64,000 bases of DNA from Dermatophilaceae bacterium Soc4.6 (GTDB lineage: Bacteria; Actinomycetota; Actinomycetes; Actinomycetales; Dermatophilaceae). The translations under genes were made by a program, and so were the position numbers. Positions 9,523 to 17,803 of this stretch are shown here, in pieces (within the stretch, counting starts at the first letter, position 1; each line of letters begins with the position of its first letter). The stretch spans positions 1,550,001 through 1,614,000 of the forward strand of contig JAZGVH010000002.1 in assembly GCA_039889245.1 (NCBI GenBank). The letters are read 5' to 3'. Under the pieces are notes generated by a model. The model had not been told where the DNA came from, did not search any database, and was given only the letters and a program-made list of their open reading frames with translations.

Positions 9523-10126
9523 CCAGGTCGACGCCGACGGGCGACCGCCGGTGGTTCCTGCGCGGCGCCCTGGACGCCTCCGCGGCACGGCGCTGCTGAC
9601 CGTCGGGTCGACGGTGCCGGGGCTCGAGCGGCTCTCGATCCTGCGCAGCCGCACCCCCAGCACCAGCCCCAACGGCATCCCGGTCAACCGTACGCCCGAG
9701 GCCGCTCAGGTCACCCTGCAGGCCGAGGACGCCTGGCGCATCACGGTGTCGGGCCCTTCCGGGTCGCGCGACCTCGGGCTCGCCGAGCTGACCGCGATGC
9801 GCCAGACGACCGTCGTGCTGCCCATCGCGTGCGTCGAGGGCTGGAGCGCCTCGTCCTCGTGGACCGGCGTGCGGGTCAGCGAGCTGATGGCCCTCGTCGG
9901 TGGTGCGTCGAGCGACGTGACGGTCGAGTCAGCCGAGAAGTCGGGCGGTTACCGCGCCACGATGCTGCCCGCCGCCTACGTCGCGCAACCCGACTCGCTG
10001 CTGGCGCTGCGGATCGGCGGTCAGCGCCTGCCGCTCGAGCACGGTCACCCGGCGCGCATCATCGCGCCCAACCGGCCCGGCGTGCTGCAGACGAAATGGG
10101 TCAGGCGACTGGAGGTGACGGCGTGA
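9519..10126 (+). pseudogene. Sulfite-oxidase-like molybdopterin oxidoreductase, single-base frameshift near the N-terminus
   Basis: The GTG at 9519 overlaps the previous stop and begins TRSTPTGDRRWFLRGALDAS, an export-type start. The frame then hits a stop at about 9597. The adjacent frame continues with GTALLTVGSTVPGLERLSIL and a full oxidoreductase molybdopterin domain. This includes the PIACVEGWSA segment, whose cysteine is the usual molybdenum ligand. One extra G near 9583 (TCCGCGGCACGG to TCCGCGGGCACGG) would join the two as DASAGTALLT. Either the gene is damaged, or the base is a sequencing error. Translation from 9551 (GTG) would give a protein without a proper export signal. Partners are the b561-like protein before and a membrane protein after. 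Confidence 0.7.
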
Positions 10127-10458
10127 CGACCACGACCGGGAGGCGCCCCGCCACTCGCGGAGAGCAGCGAGTCCGGTTGCTGCTCATCGCGATCGGCATC
10201 TTCTTCGCTCTCGTAGGGGCCTACGCCTTCATCAGCGTGGAGCCCGTGGGCCAGTGGCTGCGCGTCGTGCTCTGGCTCGCCGCCGGGGTCGTGATCCACG
10301 ACGCCGTCGTCGCACCACTGGCCCTGGCGCTCGGCGCCGGGGTGCTGCGCCCGATCGCCAACCCCGTCGTGCGACGGGTGCTGCGCGCAACGCTGCTGCT
10401 GGTCACTGCGGCCGTGGTCGTCGCCGTGCCACTGCTGGCGACGGGCGGGCTGCGGTAG
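10123..10458 (+). CDS. Small membrane protein of the molybdopterin operon
   Basis: A 111-residue protein with three hydrophobic segments (about 18-38, 46-70 and 88-107) and a conserved-looking WLAAGVVIHDAVVAPLAL segment. Its GTG overlaps the stop of the oxidoreductase gene (GTGA), so the two are coupled. I do not recognise a named family. Its place beside the b561-like anchor and the molybdopterin subunit suggests a structural or assembly role in that membrane complex. It converges with the next gene, 21 bases away. Confidence 0.6.
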   Translation: MTTTTGRRPATRGEQRVRLLLIAIGIFFALVGAYAFISVEPVGQWLRVVLWLAAGVVIHDAVVAPLALALGAGVLRPIANPVVRRVLRATLLLVTAAVVVAVPLLATGGLR

Positions 10459-10479
10459 CGGCGCACCCGCCCGGTGTCC

Positions 10480-11865
10480 CTACCCCAGCGAGCGCAGGGT
10501 GACGAAGGCGCGGTGGTCGGCCCGCCACTCCTCGACGGCGACGAAACCGACCCCGGAGGCGAGCTCGACCAGCCGCCGGGAGCCGACCACGGCCCAGGGT
10601 ATCGGGGTGGACCGCCGCCCGTGGGGCTCCTCGAGGCAGATCGTGGACAACGTGTCGGCGCCGTCGTCGCTCGCGACCTCGACCACGGCCAGCGCCCCGG
10701 GGCGCAGCAGCTCGTGGCAGCGGCGCAGCAGGGCCAGCGGGTCGCCACCGATACCGATGTTGCCGTCCGCGAGCAGCACTGTGCCCCAACGGCCCTCACC
10801 GGGCAGGGGGTGGTGCACGTCGCGCTGGAGGGCGGTCGCCCCCCGACGGGCGGTCGAGGCCACCGCAGCCCGGGAGATGTCGACCCCGAGGGCCGCGAGG
10901 CCCCGCTCGCCGAGCGCGGCGACGAAGCGGCCGGGGCGGCAGCCGACGTCGAGCACCGGTGCCTCGCACCGGGCCACGACAAGCTCGTCGACCTCGCTCA
11001 TCGTGTGCCACGAGGTCACGTCGAGCACGGGACCGCGCCCGGCCGGGCCGCTCGGGAGGACGACGCGCACCGGCACCCCGTGCAGGGCCGCGTCGAAGAG
11101 GTGGCCCGGGTCGCACGGGGTGCCCACCAGGCGGCGGTGCAGCCGACCGAAGCGGGTGTCGGGTGCAAGGGCGGCCACGGCCACCGCGTCGCCCGGCCCG
11201 TCGACGTCGAGCAGAGCCGGCAGCATCGCCACCCGCAGGCCGAGCGAGCGCAGCCGACGCAGCTGCTCCTCACCGGTCGTCTCCGTCGACATCGGCACCC
11301 CGAGAATGGCGCCGGGCACGTGCCGGCGGAAGCCGATCGCCCAGTAGCCGCCGTCCTGCGACAACCCGAGCACCGCGTCGGCGCCCTGCCAGCAGCGGGT
11401 CAGCAGGTCGGCCGTCAGCTGCGGGGTGTCCATCCCCACGAGCAGCGTCGGGCGCTCGAGCCCCGGGGCCAGGTCGGCCAGCAGGTCGTGGAAGACCGCT
11501 TCGAGCCGCTCGTCCAGCCCGCCACCGCGCTGACCGATGCGCTCGGCGTCATCGGGCAGCCACGGGACCGGAGGTCCGTCCCACGCGACGACGACCCGCA
11601 CCGCGCCCACGCCGCCGACGACGTCGAGCGTGTCGCGCAGGGAGGCGGCGGCCAGCGCCGCCGCCTCCGCCCCCGAGAACGTCGGGGTCAGACGGGTCTT
11701 GACCCGGCCCGGCACGGGTGACTTCGCGATGACGACGACGGTGTGCGGCACCTCGCGGGCCAGGTCGGCGCCGACGACGGCATCACCAGCGCGCCGCGCG
11801 GCGGCCGGCCCCGGACGGTCGACGCCGCCGCCGGCGACGACGACCGCCGTGACGGGTGCCGTCAT
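10480..11865 (-). CDS. Fusion of a DUF2064 (TIGR04282-like) glycosyltransferase and a SAM methyltransferase
   Basis: A 461-residue two-domain protein. Residues about 40-230 form a GT-A-like DUF2064 domain: VVVIAKSPVPGRVKTRLTP, LLVGMDTPQL and LGLSQDGGYWAIGF are its donor-site blocks. Residues about 275-460 are a class I methyltransferase with motif I VLDVGCRPGRFVAALGERG and then ALGVDISRAAV. DUF2064 proteins are annotated as arsenosugar or sugar-nucleotide transferases, mostly from homology. The ATG overlaps the stop of the upstream GT2 gene by 4 bases, so both act together on a glycolipid or small glycoside. The long open frame upstream of 11865 is a shadow of other genes. Confidence 0.75.
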   Translation of the reverse strand: MTAPVTAVVVAGGGVDRPGPAAARRAGDAVVGADLAREVPHTVVVIAKSPVPGRVKTRLTPTFSGAEAAALAAASLRDTLDVVGGVGAVRVVVAWDGPPVPWLPDDAERIGQRGGGLDERLEAVFHDLLADLAPGLERPTLLVGMDTPQLTADLLTRCWQGADAVLGLSQDGGYWAIGFRRHVPGAILGVPMSTETTGEEQLRRLRSLGLRVAMLPALLDVDGPGDAVAVAALAPDTRFGRLHRRLVGTPCDPGHLFDAALHGVPVRVVLPSGPAGRGPVLDVTSWHTMSEVDELVVARCEAPVLDVGCRPGRFVAALGERGLAALGVDISRAAVASTARRGATALQRDVHHPLPGEGRWGTVLLADGNIGIGGDPLALLRRCHELLRPGALAVVEVASDDGADTLSTICLEEPHGRRSTPIPWAVVGSRRLVELASGVGFVAVEEWRADHRAFVTLRSLG

Positions 11866-12512
11866 CGGGCCAGCACCCTGCTCATGTCGCGCACGGCACG
11901 GGCAGCGCCGAGGGGGGTCCCGGTCACCTTGGAGCGCCCCGTCCGCGGGTGGTAGTCGACGTCGACCTCGACGACCCGCAGCCCCGCCTCCGCCACGCGC
12001 ACGACGGTCTCGAGGGGGTAGCCGGAGCGTCGGTCGGTGATGCCCACGCGCAGCAGGTCGGCCCGCCGCCCCAGCCGCATCGGGCCGATGTCGTGCAGGC
12101 GCAGGCCCGTGCGCCGGCCCAGCCGGTGGGCGACCACCGCGTTGGCCAGGCGCAGGTGCCAGGGCCAGGCCCCGCGGCCGATCGGCCGGCGGCGGCCCAC
12201 CACGAGGTCGGCGCCGCTCTCGAGGGCCGTGAGCAGGCGGGCGAGGTCGACCGGGTCGAGGCTCGAGTCGGCGTCCATGAAGGCGACGAGGTCGCTGGTG
12301 GCGGCTTCGAGGCCGGCGTGACAGGCGGCGCCGTACCCCCTCATCGGCACGTCGACCACGCGCGCCCCGTGGGCGCGAGCCACCTCCGGCGACCCGTCGA
12401 CCGAGCCGTTGTCGGCGACGATCGGGCGGGCCCACGACGGCATCCGCCCGAGCACCCACGGCAGCGCCTGTGCCTCGTCGAGGCACGGCAGCACGACATC
12501 GACGACGGTCAC
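11862..12512 (-). CDS. Family 2 glycosyltransferase
   Basis: A 216-residue GT-A enzyme of the DPM1/ArnC-like GT2 group. It has the start VDVVLPCLDEAQALPWVL, the nucleotide-sugar region VADNGSVDGS, and the metal-binding FMDADSSLDP. A short C-terminal part lacks membrane helices, so it is likely soluble or peripheral. Many relatives make polyprenyl-phosphate sugars. The start is a GTG; it reads into the DUF2064-methyltransferase gene with an ATGA overlap. It is divergent from the response regulator. Confidence 0.8.
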   Translation of the reverse strand: MTVVDVVLPCLDEAQALPWVLGRMPSWARPIVADNGSVDGSPEVARAHGARVVDVPMRGYGAACHAGLEAATSDLVAFMDADSSLDPVDLARLLTALESGADLVVGRRRPIGRGAWPWHLRLANAVVAHRLGRRTGLRLHDIGPMRLGRRADLLRVGITDRRSGYPLETVVRVAEAGLRVVEVDVDYHPRTGRSKVTGTPLGAARAVRDMSRVLAR

Positions 12513-12621
12513 ACCCCGACCGTATGCGGCGGCGCCCCCCTGCGCACGCCCGACCGCTCACGGGACGCTTACGGGTGTCGCCACCGAGCCAGGTCGGCCG
12601 GTCACGGTGCGCCGCGCACCC

Positions 12622-12627
12622 TAGGCT
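12622..12627 (+). promoter_or_regulatory. Candidate -10 box of a leaderless transcript (response regulator)
   Basis: TAGGCT ends six bases before the ATG at 12634. No Shine-Dalgarno sequence is present, so the mRNA probably begins at the start codon. Confidence 0.45.
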
Positions 12628-12633
12628 GGGGCC

Positions 12634-13341
12634 ATGGTCGCCAGCGTGCTCGTCGTGGAGGACGACCCGACGGTGACGGGCGTGCTCGTCGCCTACCTGC
12701 GCCAGGCCGGGTTCGATCCCGCGGTCGCGACCGACGGGCCCTCGGCCCTGCTGGAGTGGACCCAGCGCCGGCCCGACGTCGTCGTGCTCGACGTGATGCT
12801 CCCCGGCATGTCGGGGCTCGACGTGCTGCGTCGTCGGCGCGAAGCCGACGACCACGCCGCGGTCGTCGTGCTCAGCGCCCGGGGCGAGGAGGAGGACCGG
12901 CTGCTCGGGCTCGAGCTGGGGGCCGACGACTACGTCACCAAGCCCTACAGCCCCCGCGAGGTCGTCGGGCGGGTCCAGGCCCTGCTGCGCCGCGGCGAGC
13001 GGCTCGGCTCGTCGGCGCTGCTGCCCCGTCGGCTGGTCAGCGGGCCGCTCGCCCTCGACCTCGGGGCCCGCACCGCCAGCACCGGGGCCGGGCCGGTCGT
13101 GCTCACGCCCCGCGAGTTCGACCTGCTGGCTCACCTGATGACCCACCCCGGTGAGGTCTTCAGCAAGGAGCAGCTGATGCGGCGCGTGTGGGGCTGGGAC
13201 TTCGGCGACACCTCGACGGTGACCGTGCACGTGCGGCGACTGCGCGAGAAGGTCGAGACCGACCCCTCCGACCCGCGGCACGTCGTGACGGTCCGTGGCT
13301 CGGGCTACCGCTTCGACGGTGAGGTGAGCAGCGGTGGGTGA
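12634..13341 (+). CDS. OmpR/PhoB-type response regulator
   Basis: A 235-residue regulator. The receiver domain (1-115) has the acidic pair ED-D at 10-12, the phospho-acceptor Asp53 in VVVLDVMLPG and Lys103 in VTKPYS. The winged-helix DNA-binding domain (about 130-228) has LTPREFDLLAHLM and TVTVHVRRLREKVE. It overlaps the histidine kinase gene by 8 bases, forming a two-component pair. The signal is unknown. It probably starts without a leader. Confidence 0.9.
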   Translation: MVASVLVVEDDPTVTGVLVAYLRQAGFDPAVATDGPSALLEWTQRRPDVVVLDVMLPGMSGLDVLRRRREADDHAAVVVLSARGEEEDRLLGLELGADDYVTKPYSPREVVGRVQALLRRGERLGSSALLPRRLVSGPLALDLGARTASTGAGPVVLTPREFDLLAHLMTHPGEVFSKEQLMRRVWGWDFGDTSTVTVHVRRLREKVETDPSDPRHVVTVRGSGYRFDGEVSSGG

Positions 13342-14506
13342 CCTGCTGCAGATCGCCGGCGTCACCGCCCTGGTCTGCCTCCTGACCTTCGGGCTCGGGG
13401 CCGGCGCGCTCCGGGTGCTGCACGCCCGCTCCCTGTTCACCTCGATCGTCGTCGCCGCCCTCGTGCCGCTCGCGGCGGTCTCGGTCGCCGTGCTGGTCAA
13501 CGTGCGCCTGATGTTCCTCTCGGCCGACGACTCGACGGCCGTGCTCGTCGCCCTCGGGTGCGCGGTGCTCATCGCGGTGGCCCTCGCGGTGGTGCTGGGG
13601 CGCGGCATCGCCCGCTCGTCCCGCGACCTCACGACGGCGCTGCGTGACCTCGGCGGCGAGCGCGACGACCACGCGACCGACGCCTCCCCCCGGGTGGCCC
13701 ACGGCGGCGCCGCGATGACCCCGGCTCCCGCCGAGCTCGCCGGCCTGGCCCGTGAGCTCAACGCCACCCGCGACCGCCTCGCCGACGCCCAGCGGCGCGC
13801 GCGTGGGCTCGAGGACAGCCGGCGCGAGCTCGTCGCCTTCATGTCGCACGACCTGCGCACCCCGCTGGCCGGGCTGCGGGCCCTCGCCGAGGGACTCGAG
13901 GACGGCGTCATCGACGACCAGCCCGCCGCCCTGCGGCAGGTGCGGCTCACCGTCGAGCGGATGAGCGGCCTCGTCACCGACCTCTTCGAGGTCTCCCGCC
14001 TGCGGGCGGGGCCGGCGCCCGAGAGCGTGCGGCGCTCGATGGTTAGCCTGGTCGAGCTCAGTCACGACGTCGTCGGTGAGCTCACGGCCCACGCCGCGGG
14101 CCGCGGCGTGCGGCTGCGTCTCCATACGCCCGAGGACGACCGCCTCGCGGTGCTCGGCAACTCCGACGAGCTCGCCCGCGCCCTCAGCAACCTGGTCGGC
14201 AACGCCGTGCGCCACACCGTCGCCGGTGGTGAGGTGCTGCTCGACGCCGCGCGACGACCCGACGGCCGCATCGCGCTCTTTGTCACCGACGGGTGCGGGG
14301 GCATCGCCGAAGCCGACCTGCACCGCGTCTTCGACCTCGGCTGGCGCGCCGACCCGGGCCGCACGACCACCGACGCGGGCGCCGGCCTGGGCCTGGCCAT
14401 CGCGAAGGGCGTGGCCGAGGCCCACCACGGCACCATCGGGGTCGCCAACGTGCCCGGCGGGTGCCGATTCGCCCTGGTGCTGCCCGGCGAGCCCTCCCCC
14501 GCCTGA
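13334..14506 (+). CDS. Sensor histidine kinase
   Basis: A 390-residue membrane kinase, partner of the preceding regulator. Two hydrophobic segments (about 6-28 and 36-57) and a third near 70-90 lie in the N-terminal part, with almost no extracytoplasmic domain, so it may sense membrane state. The phospho-accepting His172 is in FMSHDLRTPLAGL. The ATPase domain has NLVGNAVRHT, DGCGGI and GAGLGLAIAKGV. The GTG start overlaps the regulator's end. It converges with the epimerase gene 32 bases away. Confidence 0.88.
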   Translation: MGDLLQIAGVTALVCLLTFGLGAGALRVLHARSLFTSIVVAALVPLAAVSVAVLVNVRLMFLSADDSTAVLVALGCAVLIAVALAVVLGRGIARSSRDLTTALRDLGGERDDHATDASPRVAHGGAAMTPAPAELAGLARELNATRDRLADAQRRARGLEDSRRELVAFMSHDLRTPLAGLRALAEGLEDGVIDDQPAALRQVRLTVERMSGLVTDLFEVSRLRAGPAPESVRRSMVSLVELSHDVVGELTAHAAGRGVRLRLHTPEDDRLAVLGNSDELARALSNLVGNAVRHTVAGGEVLLDAARRPDGRIALFVTDGCGGIAEADLHRVFDLGWRADPGRTTTDAGAGLGLAIAKGVAEAHHGTIGVANVPGGCRFALVLPGEPSPA

Positions 14507-14538
14507 CACCCTGACCCCTCTGTTCCGCCCTCAGGCAG

Positions 14539-15645
14539 TCAGAGGAGGCCGGCCTCGCGCACGAGGTCGACGACGCCCTCCTGCAGGGGGGTCGCCGCGC
14601 GCCAGCCGAGCACCTCGGCGGCGCGCCCGCTCGAGGCGGTGATGTGGCGCACGTCGCCGAGGCGGTAGCCGCCGGTCACCACCGGGTCCTCGCCGCCGGC
14701 CGCGCGGGCCAGGGCCCGAGCCATGTCCCCGACGGTGCTCACCACACCCGAGCCCACGTTGAGCGCGGTGTGCGGGCCCAGCCGGTGTGCCGCGCCACCC
14801 CCTCCGTCCGCCTCCGCGGCCTCGACCGCGGTGACGAAGGCCGAGGCCACGTCACGCACGTGCACGAAGTCGCGACGCTGCCCGCCGTCCTCGAAGACCC
14901 GCGGGCTCTCCCCGCGGGCGAGGGCGGAGAGGAAGATCGCCGCCACCCCGGCATACGGGGTGTTGCGCGGCATGCCGGGGCCGTAGACGTTGTGCAGCCG
15001 CAGCGAGACGGCGCGGCCGCCGGTCTCGCGCGCCCAGACAGCGGCCAGGTGCTCCTGGCTGACCTTGGTCGCGGCATACGTGTTGCGGGGGTCGAGGCGG
15101 GCGTCCTCGTCGACGAGACCGGGGGCGAGGGCCCGCCCGCACGACGGGCACGGCGGCTCGAAGCGCCCGGCCGCGAGGTCGTCGACCACGCGCGGCCCGG
15201 GGGGGACGACGCCGTGGGTCGGGCAGGTGTATCGGCCCTCGCCGTAGACGACCATCGAGCTGGCCTGCACGACGACGGGCACGGCGGCGTCGGCGGCGGA
15301 CCGCAGCAGGACGGCGGTGCCGAGGTCGTTGCTCGAGACGTAGTCGTCGATGTCGGAGAGGTCGACACCGAGGCCGACCTTGGCCGCGAGGTGGACCACC
15401 GCACCGGCCCCGCGCAGCGCCTCGGTGAGCGGGGACCGGTCGCGCACGTCGAGCTCGATGAGTCGGACTCCCCTGCCCTGCAAGCGGGTCCGGGCAGCAG
15501 CACCTGCGTCGCGGTGCACGTCGGCCCGCAGGGAGTCGACGACGACCACCTCGCGACCCCGGGCGAGCAGGCAGTCGACCACCGCGGTGCCGATGAACCC
15601 GGCACCTCCGGTGACGACGACGGGCGGGGCGGTCTCGATCGGCAC
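14539..15645 (-). CDS. NAD-dependent NDP-sugar epimerase/dehydratase with Cys-rich insert
   Basis: A 368-residue extended SDR enzyme. It has the NAD-binding GGAGFIG near residue 13, the catalytic serine region QASSMVVYGEG, and YAATK for the Tyr-Lys pair. Between these two lies an insert of about 45 residues with YTCPTHG and PPCPSCGRAL, which looks like a small zinc ribbon. This insert is known from dTDP-L-rhamnose 4-epimerase-type enzymes, so a 6-deoxyhexose product is a fair guess. The start is a GTG directly after a -10 box, suggesting a leaderless mRNA. It fits the glycan-making genes around it. Confidence 0.75.
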   Translation of the reverse strand: MPIETAPPVVVTGGAGFIGTAVVDCLLARGREVVVVDSLRADVHRDAGAAARTRLQGRGVRLIELDVRDRSPLTEALRGAGAVVHLAAKVGLGVDLSDIDDYVSSNDLGTAVLLRSAADAAVPVVVQASSMVVYGEGRYTCPTHGVVPPGPRVVDDLAAGRFEPPCPSCGRALAPGLVDEDARLDPRNTYAATKVSQEHLAAVWARETGGRAVSLRLHNVYGPGMPRNTPYAGVAAIFLSALARGESPRVFEDGGQRRDFVHVRDVASAFVTAVEAAEADGGGGAAHRLGPHTALNVGSGVVSTVGDMARALARAAGGEDPVVTGGYRLGDVRHITASSGRAAEVLGWRAATPLQEGVVDLVREAGLL

Positions 15646-15651
15646 CCCGCG

Positions 15652-15657
15652 AGCCTA
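15652..15657 (-). promoter_or_regulatory. Candidate -10 box of a leaderless transcript (epimerase)
   Basis: On the minus strand TAGGCT ends six bases before the GTG start at 15645, with no ribosome-binding site between. It is the same hexamer as at the response regulator promoter. Confidence 0.45.
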
Positions 15658-15802
15658 GCCAGCGGAGCTCGCGCCACTCCCACCCCGGCCATGGTGCGTT
15701 CACAGGATGCTCCTAGGCGCGAGCGGGACAGTGGTGACGCAGGACGCCCCGAAGCGGTCCGCCACTGACTGCATCGCCGCCCGAGGAGCCCAGGAGCCCG
15801 TC

Positions 15803-17248
15803 ATGACCACGACCGCCGAGCCACCTCGGCCCGACACCTCCTGGGCTGTCCCCGCCCCACGCCCCACGACCCCAGCCACCCCCCGTCACCGCGTGCACGT
15901 CGTGCCGCGCTGGTGGCGCGACACCACCGGCGCGCTGACCTGGCTCAGCATGCTCGTGGTCGTGGCCCTGTGGGTGCGCGGCGGCGGCCTGAGCGACCTC
16001 TCCGGCTACGCCACCGGGCTCACCAGCCTCGGCCGCGTCACCGCCCTGGTCGCCTCGGACCTCCTGCTCGTCCAGGTGCTGCTCATGGCCCGCATCCCCT
16101 GGGTCGAGCAGTCCTACGGCCAGGACGAGCTGGCACGACGCCACCGCCTCGTCGGCTTCTGGTCGTTCAACCTGATGGTCGCCCACATCGTGCTCATCAC
16201 CCTCGGGTATGCCGCCACCGCCCGCACCGGCGTGCTCGCCGAGACGTGGGACCTCCTGGTCACCTATCCCGGGATGCTGCTCGCGCTCGCGGGTGCGCTG
16301 CTGATGGTGATGGTCACGGTGACCAGCATCCGCCGGGCGCGCCGCCGGCTGCGCTACGAGTCGTGGCACCTGCTCCACCTCTACGCCTACCTCGGCGTCG
16401 GGCTGGCCCTGCCGCACCAGCTGTGGTCCGGCCAGGAGTTCCTCACCTCGACGACGGCGACGCTCTACTGGTGGTCGCTGTGGATCGCGGCCGCCGGGTC
16501 GGTGCTGGTCTGGCGGGTCGTGGTGCCCGTCTACCGCACCCTGGTGCACGACCTGCGGGTCGTCGCGGTCACGCGTGAGAGCCGCGACACCGTCTCGGTG
16601 ACCATGCGCGGGCGTCACCTGCACCGGCTGCCGGTGTCCGCCGGGCAGTTCTTCACCTGGCGCTTCCTCGACGGCTCCGGCTGGACTCGTGGCCACCCCT
16701 ACTCGCTGTCGGCTGCCCCGGGCCACGACACGCTGCGGATCACGGTCAAGGACCTCGGCGACGGCAGCGGCACCCTCCGGCGGGTCCGCGTGGGCACCAG
16801 GGTCGCGATCGAGGGGCCCTACGGTCGCCTGCATGCCGGGGTGCGCACCCGACCCGGGGTGCTGCTGATGGCCTCGGGCATCGGGGTCACGCCGCTGCGC
16901 GGCCTGCTGGAGGCACTACCGCAGGAGCCTGGCGACGTGACCCTGCTCTATCGCGCCCGAGACACCGGCTCGCTCGTGCTGAAGCGCGAGATCGAGGCGC
17001 TCGCGGCCGAGCGCGGCGCCCGGGTGGTCTACGTCCTCGGACCGCGCATCCCGGGACGACGGTCCTGGCTCCCCCGCAGCGCCGCCGCCCTCACCGACGT
17101 GGCCGCCCTCACCGAGCTGGTGCCCGACGTGGCGCAGCGCGACGTCTACCTCTGCGGCTCGGGTGAGTGGATGGAGGCAGCCCACGATGCAGCGCGGGAC
17201 TCCGGGGTGCCCGAGCAGGCCATCCACGAGGAGCGGTTCACCTGGTGA
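15803..17248 (+). CDS. Ferric-reductase-like transmembrane oxidoreductase
   Basis: A 481-residue enzyme. The N-terminal half is a six-helix ferric-reductase-like membrane domain with paired haem-ligand histidines (FNLMVAHIVLI, ESWHLLHLYAYLG, LPHQLW). The C-terminal half is a ferredoxin-reductase module with FAD motif GHPYSLS, GPYGRLHAG, NAD motif ASGIGVTPLRGLL and YLCGSGEWM. It moves electrons from cytosolic NAD(P)H across the membrane. It heads an operon with an FMN-binding protein and ApbE, so the likely acceptor is the covalently flavinylated outer protein. AGGAG lies nine bases before the ATG. Confidence 0.85.
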   Translation: MTTTAEPPRPDTSWAVPAPRPTTPATPRHRVHVVPRWWRDTTGALTWLSMLVVVALWVRGGGLSDLSGYATGLTSLGRVTALVASDLLLVQVLLMARIPWVEQSYGQDELARRHRLVGFWSFNLMVAHIVLITLGYAATARTGVLAETWDLLVTYPGMLLALAGALLMVMVTVTSIRRARRRLRYESWHLLHLYAYLGVGLALPHQLWSGQEFLTSTTATLYWWSLWIAAAGSVLVWRVVVPVYRTLVHDLRVVAVTRESRDTVSVTMRGRHLHRLPVSAGQFFTWRFLDGSGWTRGHPYSLSAAPGHDTLRITVKDLGDGSGTLRRVRVGTRVAIEGPYGRLHAGVRTRPGVLLMASGIGVTPLRGLLEALPQEPGDVTLLYRARDTGSLVLKREIEALAAERGARVVYVLGPRIPGRRSWLPRSAAALTDVAALTELVPDVAQRDVYLCGSGEWMEAAHDAARDSGVPEQAIHEERFTW

Positions 17249-17308
17249 CCGGCGCGCCCGGCCCCGCTCCCTCTTGTTTCCCCGTCTACATCTTCCCAGG
17301 AGAATGAC

Positions 17309-17803
17309 ATGCGACGGATCGTCATCGCCGCGATGAGCACCCTGAGCGCCCTGGTGCTCCTCTTCAGCTATCACACCAGCACGAGCTCCGTGACCGCCAA
17401 AGCCTCCTCGGTCCCGGTCCCCGGCGGCTCGAGCGGCACCGACGCGGCCAGCCCCAGCACCCCCAGCTCGAACTCCACCGGCTCGGGCACGAGCTCGGGC
17501 ACCAGTGCGGCCTCCGGTGCCGCGACTTCCGGGACCTTCACCGGTGACTCGGTGGCGACCCGCTGGGGCGACGTGCAGGTGCAGATCACCGTGACCGACG
17601 GCAAGGTGACGAAGTCGGAGGCGATCGTCTTCCCGCAGGCCAACCCCCGCGACCAGGAGATCAACGCCTACGCGCTCCCGATCCTCTCCGAGGCGGCGGT
17701 GACGGCCCAGAGCGCCCGGATCGACGCCATCTCGGGGGCGACGGTGACGAGCGAGGGCTACCTCAGCTCGCTGCAGTCGGCCCTCGACCAGGCGCACCTG
17801 TGA
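17309..17803 (+). CDS. Exported FMN-binding domain protein
   Basis: A 164-residue protein with an N-terminal signal anchor (about 4-20), a long Ser/Thr/Gly linker (22-75) and an FMN_bind domain (76-164). The flavinylation site is in DAISGATVTSEGY at about 139-151; ApbE links FMN to a threonine there. It acts on the outer face of the membrane as electron carrier between the ferric-reductase-like protein and an outside acceptor. It overlaps the apbE gene by 4 bases. CCAGGAG precedes the ATG. Confidence 0.85.
   Translation: MRRIVIAAMSTLSALVLLFSYHTSTSSVTAKASSVPVPGGSSGTDAASPSTPSSNSTGSGTSSGTSAASGAATSGTFTGDSVATRWGDVQVQITVTDGKVTKSEAIVFPQANPRDQEINAYALPILSEAAVTAQSARIDAISGATVTSEGYLSSLQSALDQAHL

Noticed and set aside
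11866-13977. Open frame extending the DUF2064-methyltransferase gene upstream to 1165 residues
   Set aside because: It runs antisense through the response regulator and kinase and across the GT2 gene; Arg/Ser/Pro-rich composition is that of a shadow frame.
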